A stretch of 64,000 bases of DNA, taken from assembly GCA_017847835.1 (NCBI GenBank), contig JAGASH010000003.1, positions 62,001-126,000 of the forward strand, read 5' to 3'. The stretch comes from Oscillospiraceae bacterium. GTDB taxonomy: Bacteria; Bacillota; Clostridia; Oscillospirales; Ruminococcaceae. Positions 26,807 through 35,287 of this stretch are shown here, piece by piece (the first letter of the stretch is position 1; every line of letters starts with the position of its first letter). Both the position numbers and the translations under genes were made by a program. Below the pieces are notes generated by a model. The model saw only the letters and a program-made list of their open reading frames with translations. It ran no database searches and had not been told where the DNA came from.

Positions 26807-29068
26807 TTACATTGTTCTGCCTTTTTGAGATAAAGTTCTTTCTTGTGTTCTTTCGGCAGGTCTGTTTGTTCTTGCTGCCGCGGAGTTCGTGCCCATAAGC
26901 TCGGCAAAGCTTGTTTTTGTGCGGACGGGCTCGGTTCTTTCAGCGGTTCTTTCAGCGGCTTTTTCAGCAGCTTTGATTGCTTCAAGGTCAACACCCAGCA
27001 CGAGTTTTACAATATTTACAAGGAAACGCTCTACAAAACCTTTATAATAAGGACCGTTTGAAGGAGCAGACTGAACAGGAGCGTTGGGAGTGCGGTTTGC
27101 TGCGTATCTGTTCTGCATTGCGGGAATTTGCCTTTTTGCTTCAAACATCTGAGGAGTAACATTTCTTTGAATTACGTTTCTAGCTGCGGGTGCGGGAGCA
27201 GACAAGGACTGCGCAGTTGCAGCCATTTCCTGAACGTTCTTCTCTGCCGCTTCCTTTGCGGGTTCTGCGGTCTTCTCTGCCGCTTCCTTTGCAGGCTCCT
27301 CGGGCTTAATCTCGGCAGCTTCGCGCGTTTTGATTTTTGATGTGTCAATCTCCAGATTTTTCTCTTCAATCTCACGACGAACGGAAATCTTATCTCCCTG
27401 CGCAAGACTGAAAGCAACCTTTATTTTCAGCTTGTCGATATCCTCTGCCTTTGTATTTGCAAATTCCTCGTCCGAGATGATTTGTTTGCCGTTTGCGCAG
27501 AAGTTTGTTATCTTTAAGGTGTTCTCGTTCCAGTCGTTTTGCAGGTCCATAGAACCGAAATACATCTTGTCAAACGCTTCGAGAGCCCAGCTCTTTTCCT
27601 CGGGTGTGAGGTTGTTGGGTTCGGACTTGAAATGCTCGGAAAACGACTTGTGCGAGGCAGGCTCTTTTTCCGAATAGATTTCGGATATATCAAGCTTCAG
27701 AAGTTCGGGTTTCTGCTGGGGAGCAGACAAATTGATTGCGATTTCCGCTCCCGAAGCAATCTTTTCGGCAATCTTTTTCGCATAATCTTCAAGAGGCAGG
27801 TTTTTATCATATTCTGCGTCTGAAATAATCTGCTTGCCGTCTGCCATAAATCTCGTCAGCTCAACGCTGAGCCCGCCCATAGAAGCAGCGCTTGATGAAA
27901 TCAGATTTGCGGTTAAATCTTCCGCCCACTTCTTTTCGTCGCTTGTAAGCGAGTCGGGATAGTGGAACAGATATTTCTCCGACTGGGTTTTTGCTCTTAT
28001 TTCCGCAGGATTTACATTAACGGACTTCTCGGGCATTCTGTTGATAACCGACATTTCATCTCCGGCAGCCACTCTTGAAGCAATTTTTGCTTCCATTTCC
28101 TGCTGTTTGTCGGGCTTGACAAAACCGTTTTCGTCCTTTGCGTTTTCAAATTCCTCGTCAGAAATAATCTGCTTGCCGTTTGCACGGAAATTTCTGACGT
28201 CCATACTAAATACGTCCCAGCCGTTATCAAGGTCCAGAGTTGCATAAAGCAGCTTGCTGTAAGCCTTGTGCGCCCAGGTCTTTTCGTCATCTGAAAGAGC
28301 ATTGGGATTTGCTTCATAGCTCTTGCCGAAGGATTTTGCGGTAACGTCCTTTTCGTCGTCAAAGTAGTTTGCGGTAATCTTCTGCATATACGCGTCAATC
28401 AGTCTTTCGTTTTTGCTGATTGAGTTTGCAAGCGTGTTGATTTCATTGAAAATCGTTTCGGCAATCTCGGTTGAACCGCCCAGAAACATCATATCGTTGT
28501 AAGCCGCGTCGAGCGCGTCCTTTTCGCTTGCGCCTTCATTGATATATCTGTTCACATTAGAGATATAATCAAGAGCCTGATTAAGATATTCCGCGTTCTT
28601 GTCCTCGGCATTCTTATCTTCCGCGTTTTTGTCGAATACTTCGTTTATCTTATTGATAAAGTCGGTTTCTTCCTTGGTGCTGCCCTTGACGCTCAGCTCG
28701 TTGGAAACCATATTCTTGATATTTTTGCAAAGGTCGGTCTTTTCCGCTTCGGAAATTCCGTATTCGTCAAGCAGGCTCTTGTTCTCAGTTTGAGTAAATA
28801 ATTCGTCGATTTGCTTGTTTACTTCGTGAACCTTTGAAGCGCTGTTTATTGCATTGAGCGCAAAAGCTTCCGCGCAGGCAAGGGACTTTGACTCAGTATT
28901 GTTGCAAAGAGAAAGGATTTTGTCAAAAGTATCGTCAAAATACTCTTCCATTTCTATGTCAACGTTGTTATTGCCGTTTTTAAAGGAAACTGTATATGAA
29001 AAAATCTTTTCTGCTTTTTCAAAAGCCTTTCCCACGATTTTTTTTATAAAATTATTGATAGCCGCCAT
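26807..29068 (-). CDS. Cytoplasmic protein with three ~100-residue repeats, family not recognised
   Basis: 753 residues with no signal peptide or clear TM. Residues 1-240 are mostly helical and charged, with a DKNAE micro-repeat at 147-160. Three related repeats follow at ~245-350, 362-450 and 473-575. Each has LSxxEKxWAxxA near its start and then (N/D)GKQIISD(E/A)(E/Y) at about 298-306, 411-419 and 527-535, ending in KIAxxIAxGxE. The C-terminal third is low-complexity Ala/Glu-rich (KEAAEK, AERTAERT) with a possible amphipathic helix near 679-700. It stands alone between a lipoprotein gene and an MFS-LuxR gene. No function is proposed. Confidence 0.75.
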   Translation of the reverse strand: MAAINNFIKKIVGKAFEKAEKIFSYTVSFKNGNNNVDIEMEEYFDDTFDKILSLCNNTESKSLACAEAFALNAINSASKVHEVNKQIDELFTQTENKSLLDEYGISEAEKTDLCKNIKNMVSNELSVKGSTKEETDFINKINEVFDKNAEDKNAEDKNAEYLNQALDYISNVNRYINEGASEKDALDAAYNDMMFLGGSTEIAETIFNEINTLANSISKNERLIDAYMQKITANYFDDEKDVTAKSFGKSYEANPNALSDDEKTWAHKAYSKLLYATLDLDNGWDVFSMDVRNFRANGKQIISDEEFENAKDENGFVKPDKQQEMEAKIASRVAAGDEMSVINRMPEKSVNVNPAEIRAKTQSEKYLFHYPDSLTSDEKKWAEDLTANLISSSAASMGGLSVELTRFMADGKQIISDAEYDKNLPLEDYAKKIAEKIASGAEIAINLSAPQQKPELLKLDISEIYSEKEPASHKSFSEHFKSEPNNLTPEEKSWALEAFDKMYFGSMDLQNDWNENTLKITNFCANGKQIISDEEFANTKAEDIDKLKIKVAFSLAQGDKISVRREIEEKNLEIDTSKIKTREAAEIKPEEPAKEAAEKTAEPAKEAAEKNVQEMAATAQSLSAPAPAARNVIQRNVTPQMFEAKRQIPAMQNRYAANRTPNAPVQSAPSNGPYYKGFVERFLVNIVKLVLGVDLEAIKAAEKAAERTAERTEPVRTKTSFAELMGTNSAAARTNRPAERTQERTLSQKGRTM
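27344..28336 (-). repeat. Triplicated ~100-residue protein repeat (GKQIISDEEF repeats)
   Basis: Three in-frame copies within one gene share LS-EK-WA and GKQIISD motifs at a spacing of ~113-116 residues. Nucleotide identity is modest, so the duplication is old and the pattern is kept at protein level. Confidence 0.7.
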
Positions 29069-29205
29069 AAATATTACCTCCCGCCAATTTTTTCATTTGT
29101 CGTTTATATATACGAAGAATAGAATTTTTTGTAACAGAATTGCTGCGGGAATTAAATTTTTTAATAATATTATAATAGGAGAAAGCGGATTAATGAAAGT
29201 AGTAA

Positions 29206-30591
29206 TTATGACTTGCCCAGCTCAGTCAGCAGCTCGGAGCGATTAGCGCAGCCGGTCTTTTTCAGGATATTGCGGACGTGAAACTTCACCGTGTTTTCGG
29301 AAATGAATAATTGCTCGGAAATGTCGCTGTTTGAAGCGCCTTTTGTGATTAGCACCAGAACTTCCGTTTCCCGTGAAGACAATTCATACTTCTGAATGAA
29401 TTCAGATATACGTTCCTCGGTGCCCGCCTGATATGATTTGGAGAAAAACATCTTGTTGTAAAGCGTAAAGAAAAAGATAAATGTTGCGATAAAGCATACG
29501 CTGGAGATTATTACAAGGAGAATGATATTGTCGCTAAGAGTTATTCCGATATAATTACCCGCAGCGTCGCCCATTCTGCCGAACATCAAACCAAATCCTG
29601 CGACATACAGCAATTTGTCGTTCGCTCCGGCAATATCCGAGAAAACAACCACACGGAATACTGCGAGAAATCCAAAAAACAAGTATCCCAGACTCCACAT
29701 CACAATGCTTATACCCACTTCATTTGACAGGGCAATCATTGCAAACGGGAAAAACAGCGCAGCAAGGCAGCTTATTGCTCCGTATTTTCTGCTTCGGTCA
29801 CCGATAATTCCCGCTGCTATCAGACCAACCGCATAGAAGGCTCTGGAAAATTCAAGGCTTATTCCCGTGGAAATGTCAGCCGTCGGGAAGAAGAACCCTA
29901 TTCCGCGCGTCACGCTTACAAACAAAACCGTGAGCGCCGCCAAAGCCAACATTCCTTTTGGCAGGCTTCCTTCCGTGAAAGTCTGCTTTTCCGAGGTAAG
30001 AAAATCCTTTTGCGTGATAACAACTCCGATTGTGACAGACACAAAAATTCCGTAGCTGATGAGAGCGTATTCCGAGCGAAGAAAATTCGAGTTGTTCAGC
30101 AGGGAAAGCAGCCAGGAAAACACGCTTGACGCGGCATAAGCGCTTCCGAAAACAATCGAGCGATATTTCGCGTCAACCGTTTTCGACAGCAGCGTGAGAT
30201 AAAATCCCGCGATTATTCCGTGGAACAGGTTCATCAGGTAGCCAAAAACCAGAATTAACAGGAAATTTTTGGATAAAACCGACAGGATGATAAACGCGAA
30301 ATCCACTCCCGAACAGGCGATGAAAACAGACTTTTTTGAGAAGAAATCCTTGTTCCGTTTCATCAAAACGCCGAACAAAAGCAGCCCGATTGCCTGAAAA
30401 ACATATCCGATTACTTCCGTGAGCCAATCCACGTTTGACGGCTCGGTAAAACCCGACAAATTATAGAGCCAGGACAAATATCCCGCTGATGTCCATAGGA
30501 AACACAGCGAAATAATCAGACTACACCTGAGGTTAGTGTAAAGGGTAGTGCGCGGTTTCTCTGAGTTTTTTAATCCGTTCTTCCTGTTCAT
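29206..30591 (-). CDS. MFS-like membrane sensor fused to LuxR-type HTH regulator
   Basis: 461 residues. About twelve hydrophobic segments fill residues ~22-385, resembling a major-facilitator fold without a recognised transporter signature. The C-terminal 65 residues are a LuxR DNA-binding domain (YELSSRETEVLVLITKGASNSDISEQ...). The architecture is a one-component membrane regulator known in several anaerobes (e.g. Eggerthellaceae), where the membrane part may sense a small molecule. It has its own promoter and is divergent from the dockerin gene; shared GGGGTAGT sites lie in the gap. Export activity is unproven. Confidence 0.85.
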   Translation of the reverse strand: MNRKNGLKNSEKPRTTLYTNLRCSLIISLCFLWTSAGYLSWLYNLSGFTEPSNVDWLTEVIGYVFQAIGLLLFGVLMKRNKDFFSKKSVFIACSGVDFAFIILSVLSKNFLLILVFGYLMNLFHGIIAGFYLTLLSKTVDAKYRSIVFGSAYAASSVFSWLLSLLNNSNFLRSEYALISYGIFVSVTIGVVITQKDFLTSEKQTFTEGSLPKGMLALAALTVLFVSVTRGIGFFFPTADISTGISLEFSRAFYAVGLIAAGIIGDRSRKYGAISCLAALFFPFAMIALSNEVGISIVMWSLGYLFFGFLAVFRVVVFSDIAGANDKLLYVAGFGLMFGRMGDAAGNYIGITLSDNIILLVIISSVCFIATFIFFFTLYNKMFFSKSYQAGTEERISEFIQKYELSSRETEVLVLITKGASNSDISEQLFISENTVKFHVRNILKKTGCANRSELLTELGKS

Positions 30592-30634
30592 TTGGCTTTT
30601 CTCCTGTGTAATTGTTGTTTTATCTCTTTAGTAT

Positions 30635-30663
30635 ATTATAATGCAAAAATCTTGATTTTTCAA
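30635..30663 (-). promoter_or_regulatory. Promoter of the MFS-LuxR gene
   Basis: On the minus strand: TTGAAA, 17-bp spacer, TATAAT, 44 bp before the start codon. Confidence 0.75.
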
Positions 30664-30699
30664 TAGGTTTAATAACATTTTCAGCCCACCTACACCAAA

Positions 30700-30778
30700 A
30701 CTACCCCTGTTTTTGGGCTGTTTTTGTGAAATATTATACCAAGGGGTAGTAGAAAACTATTCCAAAAAGTTGTAATAT
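30700..30778 (+). promoter_or_regulatory. Inverted AGGGGTAGT sites and weak-35 promoter of the dockerin gene
   Basis: ACTACCCCT (30700-30708) and AGGGGTAGT (30742-30750) form an inverted pair 33 nt apart. The right copy lies directly upstream of a poor -35 (TAGAAA); after 17 bp comes TAATAT (30773-30778). This layout suits activation by a LuxR-type protein, possibly the divergent neighbour. The assignment is inference. Confidence 0.4.
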
Positions 30779-30867
30779 TAAATTGGAAGTTCGCGACAAA
30801 AATTGTTGAAAACTCAAAATCAACATTTCTCACAGCTGCTTTCGGAAGAAACGGAGGACTGAACAAT

Positions 30868-32661
30868 ATGAAAAAGAAACTTTTTTCACTTTTTTTGGCG
30901 ATATGCATGATGATATCGCTGCTGCCGGTGACGGCGTCTGCGGATAGCTGGCCGACTCAATCGGGTAATGAAAATAATTTTTGGGTAAAATCTATGATTA
31001 TCGGAGTTACGTATAACGCGTCCACTTCAATCGGCGGCAGAATAATTTGCGACAATATTACTGGTTATACCGATGAAGGAAATTATATAACAGGAGAAAA
31101 GAAAGGTTCGTATTATTTGCCTATCAAAGCAACGACGTATAGTTCGAATATTACATTCCTTCCCGACCCCGGAATGAAACTTGTCGGATATGCTATTTCG
31201 ACATACACGTCAAAAAGCGGTACTCTTAATATTTATGGTAATATAAGTTCATCAGAACTCCCTTCGGATGTATATGTATACGGTCCGAATAATTGGAGTC
31301 TTGGCACTTTAGACATCGATGGAAGCTACACAGACACAATTCCAATTCCATCGCGAAGCTTTTTGGATGAACATCCTTCGGATAATGTTCCTCATTTCGT
31401 TGCTGCAAAGTTTGAGAGGGCTGATGCCAATGAAATTCCCGCAAAGCCCACAAATTTATTGTGGACGATGGGCGGAAGTGGCAACTGGGAATTAAACTGG
31501 GATGCTGTTGACGACGCAGACCATTACAGATGTGAAATTGTTTGCATGAACACTACGTTGGAAGTTGAAATAACCGATACAAACAAACTGGTATTGCCTG
31601 CTAATGATCCTAATTTTAGCATCTTATATGCATCCGCTCCCTGCAGGATAACAGTAAAGGTTTCTGCCATAAAGAATAAGGTTCGTTCCGAAGAAGCTTC
31701 TTCTGATAATCTTCATAATAATCACCAAGATTATAGAAAAGATGACACACATCACTGGAGGGCGTGCATAATATGCGAACAGATGATTATTGAATCAAAG
31801 ACTGAACACACCTTTGGAGAATGGATAATCGATACTCCTGCAACAGATACTACCCCCGGCGCAAAACACAGAATTTGCTCGGTTCCGGCTTGCGGCTATA
31901 CAGAAAACGCTGTAATCGCCCCGATCACTCCTCCTGTAACTCCCCCGAGCACCCCTTCAAGAGAACCCGACCCCGAGCCGACTTACCTGCCTTACATAGC
32001 AGACGATGAAATGACGTGGGACGAGGTTTGCAAATATCTCAAAACCCTCAATAACGGCGATGAAGTTGACATTCATCTCGGCGGCGCAAATGAAGTACCA
32101 GAAAAGGTAATGAAGGTGATTGCCGACAAGGAACTCAGAGTGAATTTCATCTACAGCTATGCAAAAAGCTGGTTTGTTGACGGCGCGAAGATTGATTCTC
32201 CCGCAGAAACGAATTTGGCTATCTCCGCGAAAACTTCTCCCGATACCTCCGAGCTTCGCGGCATTGTGGGAACGAGCTTTGAGGTTTTCGGAACAAATTT
32301 CCCCGTTGAACAGACCATTTCTTTCAAGACCGAACACGCGGGAAAATTCGCAAATCTTTACAAAATCGAGGACGACAAGTCGGTGTTTGTCGCGACTGTC
32401 AGAATTGACGAGGACGGAAAAGCGAAGTTTGCCGATATGTCAGACGAGGGCGAGTATGTGATTATGATTGGCGAATACAGCGACCTTTCCGGCGATATGG
32501 ACAACAACGGTATCGTAAACGTAAATGACGCGCTTGCGGTTCTTAAACGTTCTCTTGGAATACTGAACGGTGAAAACCCGTATGTTGCCGATGTGAACAA
32601 CGACGGTGCTATCAGCATTACAGACGCGCTCTTGATACTGAAAGCAAGCATTGCCGGGTAA
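30868..32661 (+). CDS. Secreted dockerin type I protein with FN3-like domain
   Basis: 597 residues. The signal peptide MKKKLFSLFLAICMMISLLPVTASA is followed by an N-terminal region of unknown fold and an FN3-like module (~192-280, LNWDAVDDADHYRCEIV). A Cys-pair segment follows (WRACIIC, HRICSVPACGY with HTFGEW between), then a Pro-rich linker. The C-terminus has two dockerin calcium loops, GDMDNNGIVNVNDALAVLK and DVNNDGAISITDALLILK. Dockerins bind cohesins of cellulosome-like scaffolds or act in cis. No glycoside hydrolase domain is visible, so it may be a structural or regulatory surface protein. GGAGG precedes the ATG. Confidence 0.88.
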   Translation: MKKKLFSLFLAICMMISLLPVTASADSWPTQSGNENNFWVKSMIIGVTYNASTSIGGRIICDNITGYTDEGNYITGEKKGSYYLPIKATTYSSNITFLPDPGMKLVGYAISTYTSKSGTLNIYGNISSSELPSDVYVYGPNNWSLGTLDIDGSYTDTIPIPSRSFLDEHPSDNVPHFVAAKFERADANEIPAKPTNLLWTMGGSGNWELNWDAVDDADHYRCEIVCMNTTLEVEITDTNKLVLPANDPNFSILYASAPCRITVKVSAIKNKVRSEEASSDNLHNNHQDYRKDDTHHWRACIICEQMIIESKTEHTFGEWIIDTPATDTTPGAKHRICSVPACGYTENAVIAPITPPVTPPSTPSREPDPEPTYLPYIADDEMTWDEVCKYLKTLNNGDEVDIHLGGANEVPEKVMKVIADKELRVNFIYSYAKSWFVDGAKIDSPAETNLAISAKTSPDTSELRGIVGTSFEVFGTNFPVEQTISFKTEHAGKFANLYKIEDDKSVFVATVRIDEDGKAKFADMSDEGEYVIMIGEYSDLSGDMDNNGIVNVNDALAVLKRSLGILNGENPYVADVNNDGAISITDALLILKASIAG

Positions 32662-32677
32662 ATTTTCGAATAAAAAG

Positions 32678-32710
32678 ACGGGTGTGCAGAAATGCGCACC
32701 CGTTGTTTTT
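32678..32710 (+). terminator. Terminator of the dockerin gene
   Basis: ACGGGTGTGC / GCGCACCCGT stem (one G-T pair), then TGTTTTT. Confidence 0.8.
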
Positions 32711-32740
32711 CGGTATTTCGATGTCGGTTTCGGACACAAA

Positions 32741-32772
32741 AAATCGCCCCTAGAACAATCTAAGGGCGAAAT
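32741..32772 (-). terminator. Displaced tRNA-Arg terminator at the left island edge
   Basis: TCGCCCCTAG / CTAAGGGCGA stem, followed on the minus strand by TTTTTT. It sits just downstream (minus sense) of the left tRNA-Arg fragment and is probably the original chromosomal terminator of that tRNA. Confidence 0.65.
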
Positions 32773-32792
32773 ACGCTGCCGGTCGCACCGGC

Positions 32793-32837
32793 TGGCACGC
32801 CGGGAGGGATTCGAACCCCCGACCCTCTGGTTCGTAG
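32793..32837 (-). other. tRNA-Arg 3' fragment, left attachment site of the island
   Basis: Forty-five bases match the 3' end of the intact tRNA-Arg(ACG) at 60201-60277 (CCA end, T arm, variable loop, 3' anticodon stem) with one mismatch, in the acceptor stem. The 5' half is absent. This is the footprint left by an integrase that uses the tRNA 3' end. Confidence 0.88.
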
Positions 32838-33028
32838 GAGTGTACCGCTACTTTTTTCGTATCTCTGTTTTGAACAAATGGCTTTGTTATGCGGTTTGTT
32901 ATTTGGATAAATCTGTAAATTCATCGATTTCAGGTGGTTTTTGGGTGCCTGTGTACCCAAAGTGTACCCAAACTGTACCCAAGAAATGCCCGAATTTTAC
33001 TTAATAATTTTCTCGATTTTACAGGTGT
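32838..33028. repeat. Left copy of a ~190-bp direct repeat (3' end of a PD-(D/E)XK ATPase gene plus flank)
   Basis: Strongly similar to 42821-43006, sharing long identical runs such as CAAATGGCTTTGTTATGCGG. On the minus strand its inner end encodes ...HTCKIEKIIK-stop, the C-terminus of the AAA-ATPase/PD-(D/E)XK (DUF1703-like) family, followed by that gene's downstream flank. Homology begins exactly at the tRNA junction. Confidence 0.75.
32951..32983. repeat. Three TGTACCCAA arm-type direct repeats, left end of element A
   Basis: GTGTACCCAA, GTGTACCCAA and CTGTACCCAA in tandem at ~11-bp spacing. Matching sites occur at 44362-44384 and a degenerate set at 42934-42955. They resemble integrase arm-binding sites. 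Confidence 0.6.
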
Positions 33029-33092
33029 GACACTCGACCGTATCGTAGAATAATTCAATTTGACGATAAAATGTAAACCGGTGTTTTTACCC

Positions 33093-33142
33093 CAAACGCA
33101 CGAAAATCGCACGCGTGTGTTTTTCGTGCGTTATTTTTTTAA
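33093..33142 (-). terminator. Long hairpin at the end of the AlbA gene
   Basis: AACGCACGAAAA / TTTTCGTGCGTT, with CGCACGCGTGTG in the loop, overlaps the 3' end of the gene. It shares the CGCACGCGTG core with the palindrome upstream of the same gene. Confidence 0.55.
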
Positions 33143-34774
33143 GATATACTTGCTGCCTGCACCGGATCCGATCATTTGGATTTTTTCTTGTTTTGCAAGA
33201 CGGGCAAGAAGTCTGTAAGCCTGCGAAGGGGTTATATGAAGAAGTTCCACTACATCGGCACGGCAAACATCTCCTTTTGTTTTCACAAGTTCCATAACAA
33301 GTTCTGCGTGCCTTATCGGGTCAATATTCTTGTGCCTGATATATTCGGCAGTTGTGAGAGACTTTTTGTAATAGCGCGAACCCAACATATAATATCTTCC
33401 GCGACCGTTGCCTCCTGCCTCGACAATTCCCGATGAAACCATCATTTCTAGTGATACCCTCAGCCTGCTTTCCGGCATTTTTAATTCATCAGTAAGCTGC
33501 TGCACCGTGAGTTTTGGCGTATTACGCAATGCGTTCAGTATAAGGAGCGAATATATTGGGAAGTTTGTTCCTTTTTTCTGCTCGTTTGAAAGCATTCTTA
33601 TAAATTCTTTGTCGGTCGGTCCTTTTGCAATAAACAGTTTAACCAAACTTGCATTTGATTGAGAATAATCGGGGAGCTGCCTTCCGTAAAAAAGAGAGCC
33701 TTCGTATATTCTGTCAATACCTCGTCCGGTTCGCTCTGCAAGACCAATGCGTTTCATTGCATCTGCCAGAACAGGATTACGACCATGTGGATCTGCATCG
33801 ATAAGGTTATCTGCGTTGATACCCTCGACAAATCCACCGGGATTGCTGATTGTCATACCCGTATCGGTCAACTGTATCAGAACACGTCCCAGAACAGAAT
33901 AATCGCGATGACAGAAAGCATTTACCAATGCTTCACGAAATGCTTTGGTATCGTAGTCCGGAATTGTAAGACGGTATAGTCCCATATCCATTTCTTCACT
34001 GCTGTTCCAAGCGGTAAAGATGTCGTTTATTTTCTCAAACGCTGATAGTGCCGGCAGCAGAAAAGATTCGTTGACTTTAACTTCCGTTCCGTTAAGAATT
34101 TGTATGGAAGATTCGGCAGTGGGCATATGTTTTTGAAGCGCTGATCTTTTTCCTATAAGAAGAAGCCCACAGAAAGTTGGTATCAGCTTGTCTCCGCTCG
34201 TTGTTACTAATCGGAGAGCTTTGTCAAGTTCCTCGTCATTAAGCTCAAGAAGTGAAGTTTCACCTCGGTATGAACGTATCAGATTTCTCAACCGTTCCCG
34301 TTCAACCGGATCTAAATCACTATATTCCGAATCTGGTACTGCTTGTGCAGAGTAATCCAGCAAATTCAGCGAGGAAAGCCGTGTTGCTATTTCGTATGGG
34401 TACATCGGAACGTTTTCCGGTGTACCGTCTGCCTTTAATCTGCGACGTTGAATTTTTCCGGTTGATGATGCGACAATGCAGGTCATTTTCGGGACGGATA
34501 TTCTTAAATACGGGAATTCCTGTTCCAGAGGTTCAATGCGTACAGCGATTGGTGGCACGGTTTTATTTGCGATAAAAGCTGCCAGTTGTGTTGCATCGTG
34601 ATGCTTTGCGTGAAGCCCTGTAATATCTCCGTTATCTTCAACGCCAAGATACAGTTCGCCTCCGTCCGTGTTCGCAAAAGCTACAACAGAGTCGATAATA
34701 TCATTATCCGAAAGGCATTTGACATCACTCTTAAATTCTATTACCAAATTTTCTTTTAATCCTATATTTACCAT
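33131..34774 (-). CDS. AlbA_2/Schlafen-type putative ATP-binding DNA/RNA-interacting protein
   Basis: 547 residues from ATG 34774, which is preceded by GAGGTGA; the ORF start 10 codons upstream is not needed. Residues ~5-115 form an AlbA_2 domain (ENLVIEFKSD, AFANTDGGELYLGVEDNG). A HATPase_c_4-like module with HRDYSVLGRVLIQLTDTG and NPGGF follows, with RNPVLADAMKRIGLAERTGRGI. The C-terminus has two winged-helix segments. Annotated relatives are often called 'RecG-like' or 'ATP-binding protein'; some act in phage defence or as regulators. A perfect promoter and flanking CGCACG palindromes suggest tight autoregulation. Confidence 0.82.
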   Translation of the reverse strand: MVNIGLKENLVIEFKSDVKCLSDNDIIDSVVAFANTDGGELYLGVEDNGDITGLHAKHHDATQLAAFIANKTVPPIAVRIEPLEQEFPYLRISVPKMTCIVASSTGKIQRRRLKADGTPENVPMYPYEIATRLSSLNLLDYSAQAVPDSEYSDLDPVERERLRNLIRSYRGETSLLELNDEELDKALRLVTTSGDKLIPTFCGLLLIGKRSALQKHMPTAESSIQILNGTEVKVNESFLLPALSAFEKINDIFTAWNSSEEMDMGLYRLTIPDYDTKAFREALVNAFCHRDYSVLGRVLIQLTDTGMTISNPGGFVEGINADNLIDADPHGRNPVLADAMKRIGLAERTGRGIDRIYEGSLFYGRQLPDYSQSNASLVKLFIAKGPTDKEFIRMLSNEQKKGTNFPIYSLLILNALRNTPKLTVQQLTDELKMPESRLRVSLEMMVSSGIVEAGGNGRGRYYMLGSRYYKKSLTTAEYIRHKNIDPIRHAELVMELVKTKGDVCRADVVELLHITPSQAYRLLARLAKQEKIQMIGSGAGSKYILKK

Positions 34775-34794
34775 TGATATCACCTCATATATCA

Positions 34795-34823
34795 ATAATA
34801 GCACAAACGTGTTATATTGTCAA
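34795..34823 (-). promoter_or_regulatory. Sigma-A promoter of the AlbA_2 gene
   Basis: TTGACA, 17-bp spacer, TATTAT on the minus strand, 20 bp before the start codon. Confidence 0.85.
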
Positions 34824-34828
34824 TAAGG

Positions 34829-34852
34829 AAAAAACGCACGCGTGCGTTTTTT
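34829..34852. promoter_or_regulatory. Perfect 24-bp palindrome upstream of the AlbA_2 promoter
   Basis: Six A, CGCACGCGTGCG, six T; it abuts the -35. It could be an operator or a terminator. From here to 35213 (~360 bp) I see no gene. Confidence 0.55.
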
Positions 34853-35213
34853 GCTGTTTTTTATCGCATTTTTTCGGATAACTTCATATTTTGAGATATT
34901 TTTTCAACAACGCTTGAAATCAATGTCGTCATTGCCCTGAAATCCGTTGCTGAATAGCATCTTTAAACAAATTTTGAGCAGTTTATTCGATTTTACTTTA
35001 CAATTTTCTCAATTAAGGGAAGAACGAAAGCAAGCCAAAAAGCAGAATTTCATCTATAAATACAATCAAACACGCACGCTTGCTTTTCCCCGAAAACCGT
35101 TGAAGCGAGGGAAATGTTGGGATTATTGCAGTCGGATAATTCTATTCCTGTTAAGTATAACATCGTTATGAAATTTGGGGTTTAGACATTACAAGCGGTT
35201 CTGTTTTTCAAGC

Positions 35214-35242
35214 TTGACAACATTCTCATAGTGTGATATAAT
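35214..35242 (+). promoter_or_regulatory. Consensus promoter of the sensor kinase/regulator operon
   Basis: TTGACA, 17-bp spacer, TATAAT, with both hexamers perfect. Confidence 0.88.
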
Positions 35243-35287
35243 ACAATGAAAAGTGGGCACGGAAGATTATGCGAGAAGGACAAATTT

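Noticed and set aside
26807..29068. Possible surface-adhesin reading of the triple-repeat protein
   Set aside because: There is no signal peptide, lipobox or anchor motif, so export is not supported.
32760..32960. Minus ORF across the tRNA fragment (peptide RTRGSGVRIPPG)
   Set aside because: This is the translation of a tRNA 3' end, a known annotation artefact.
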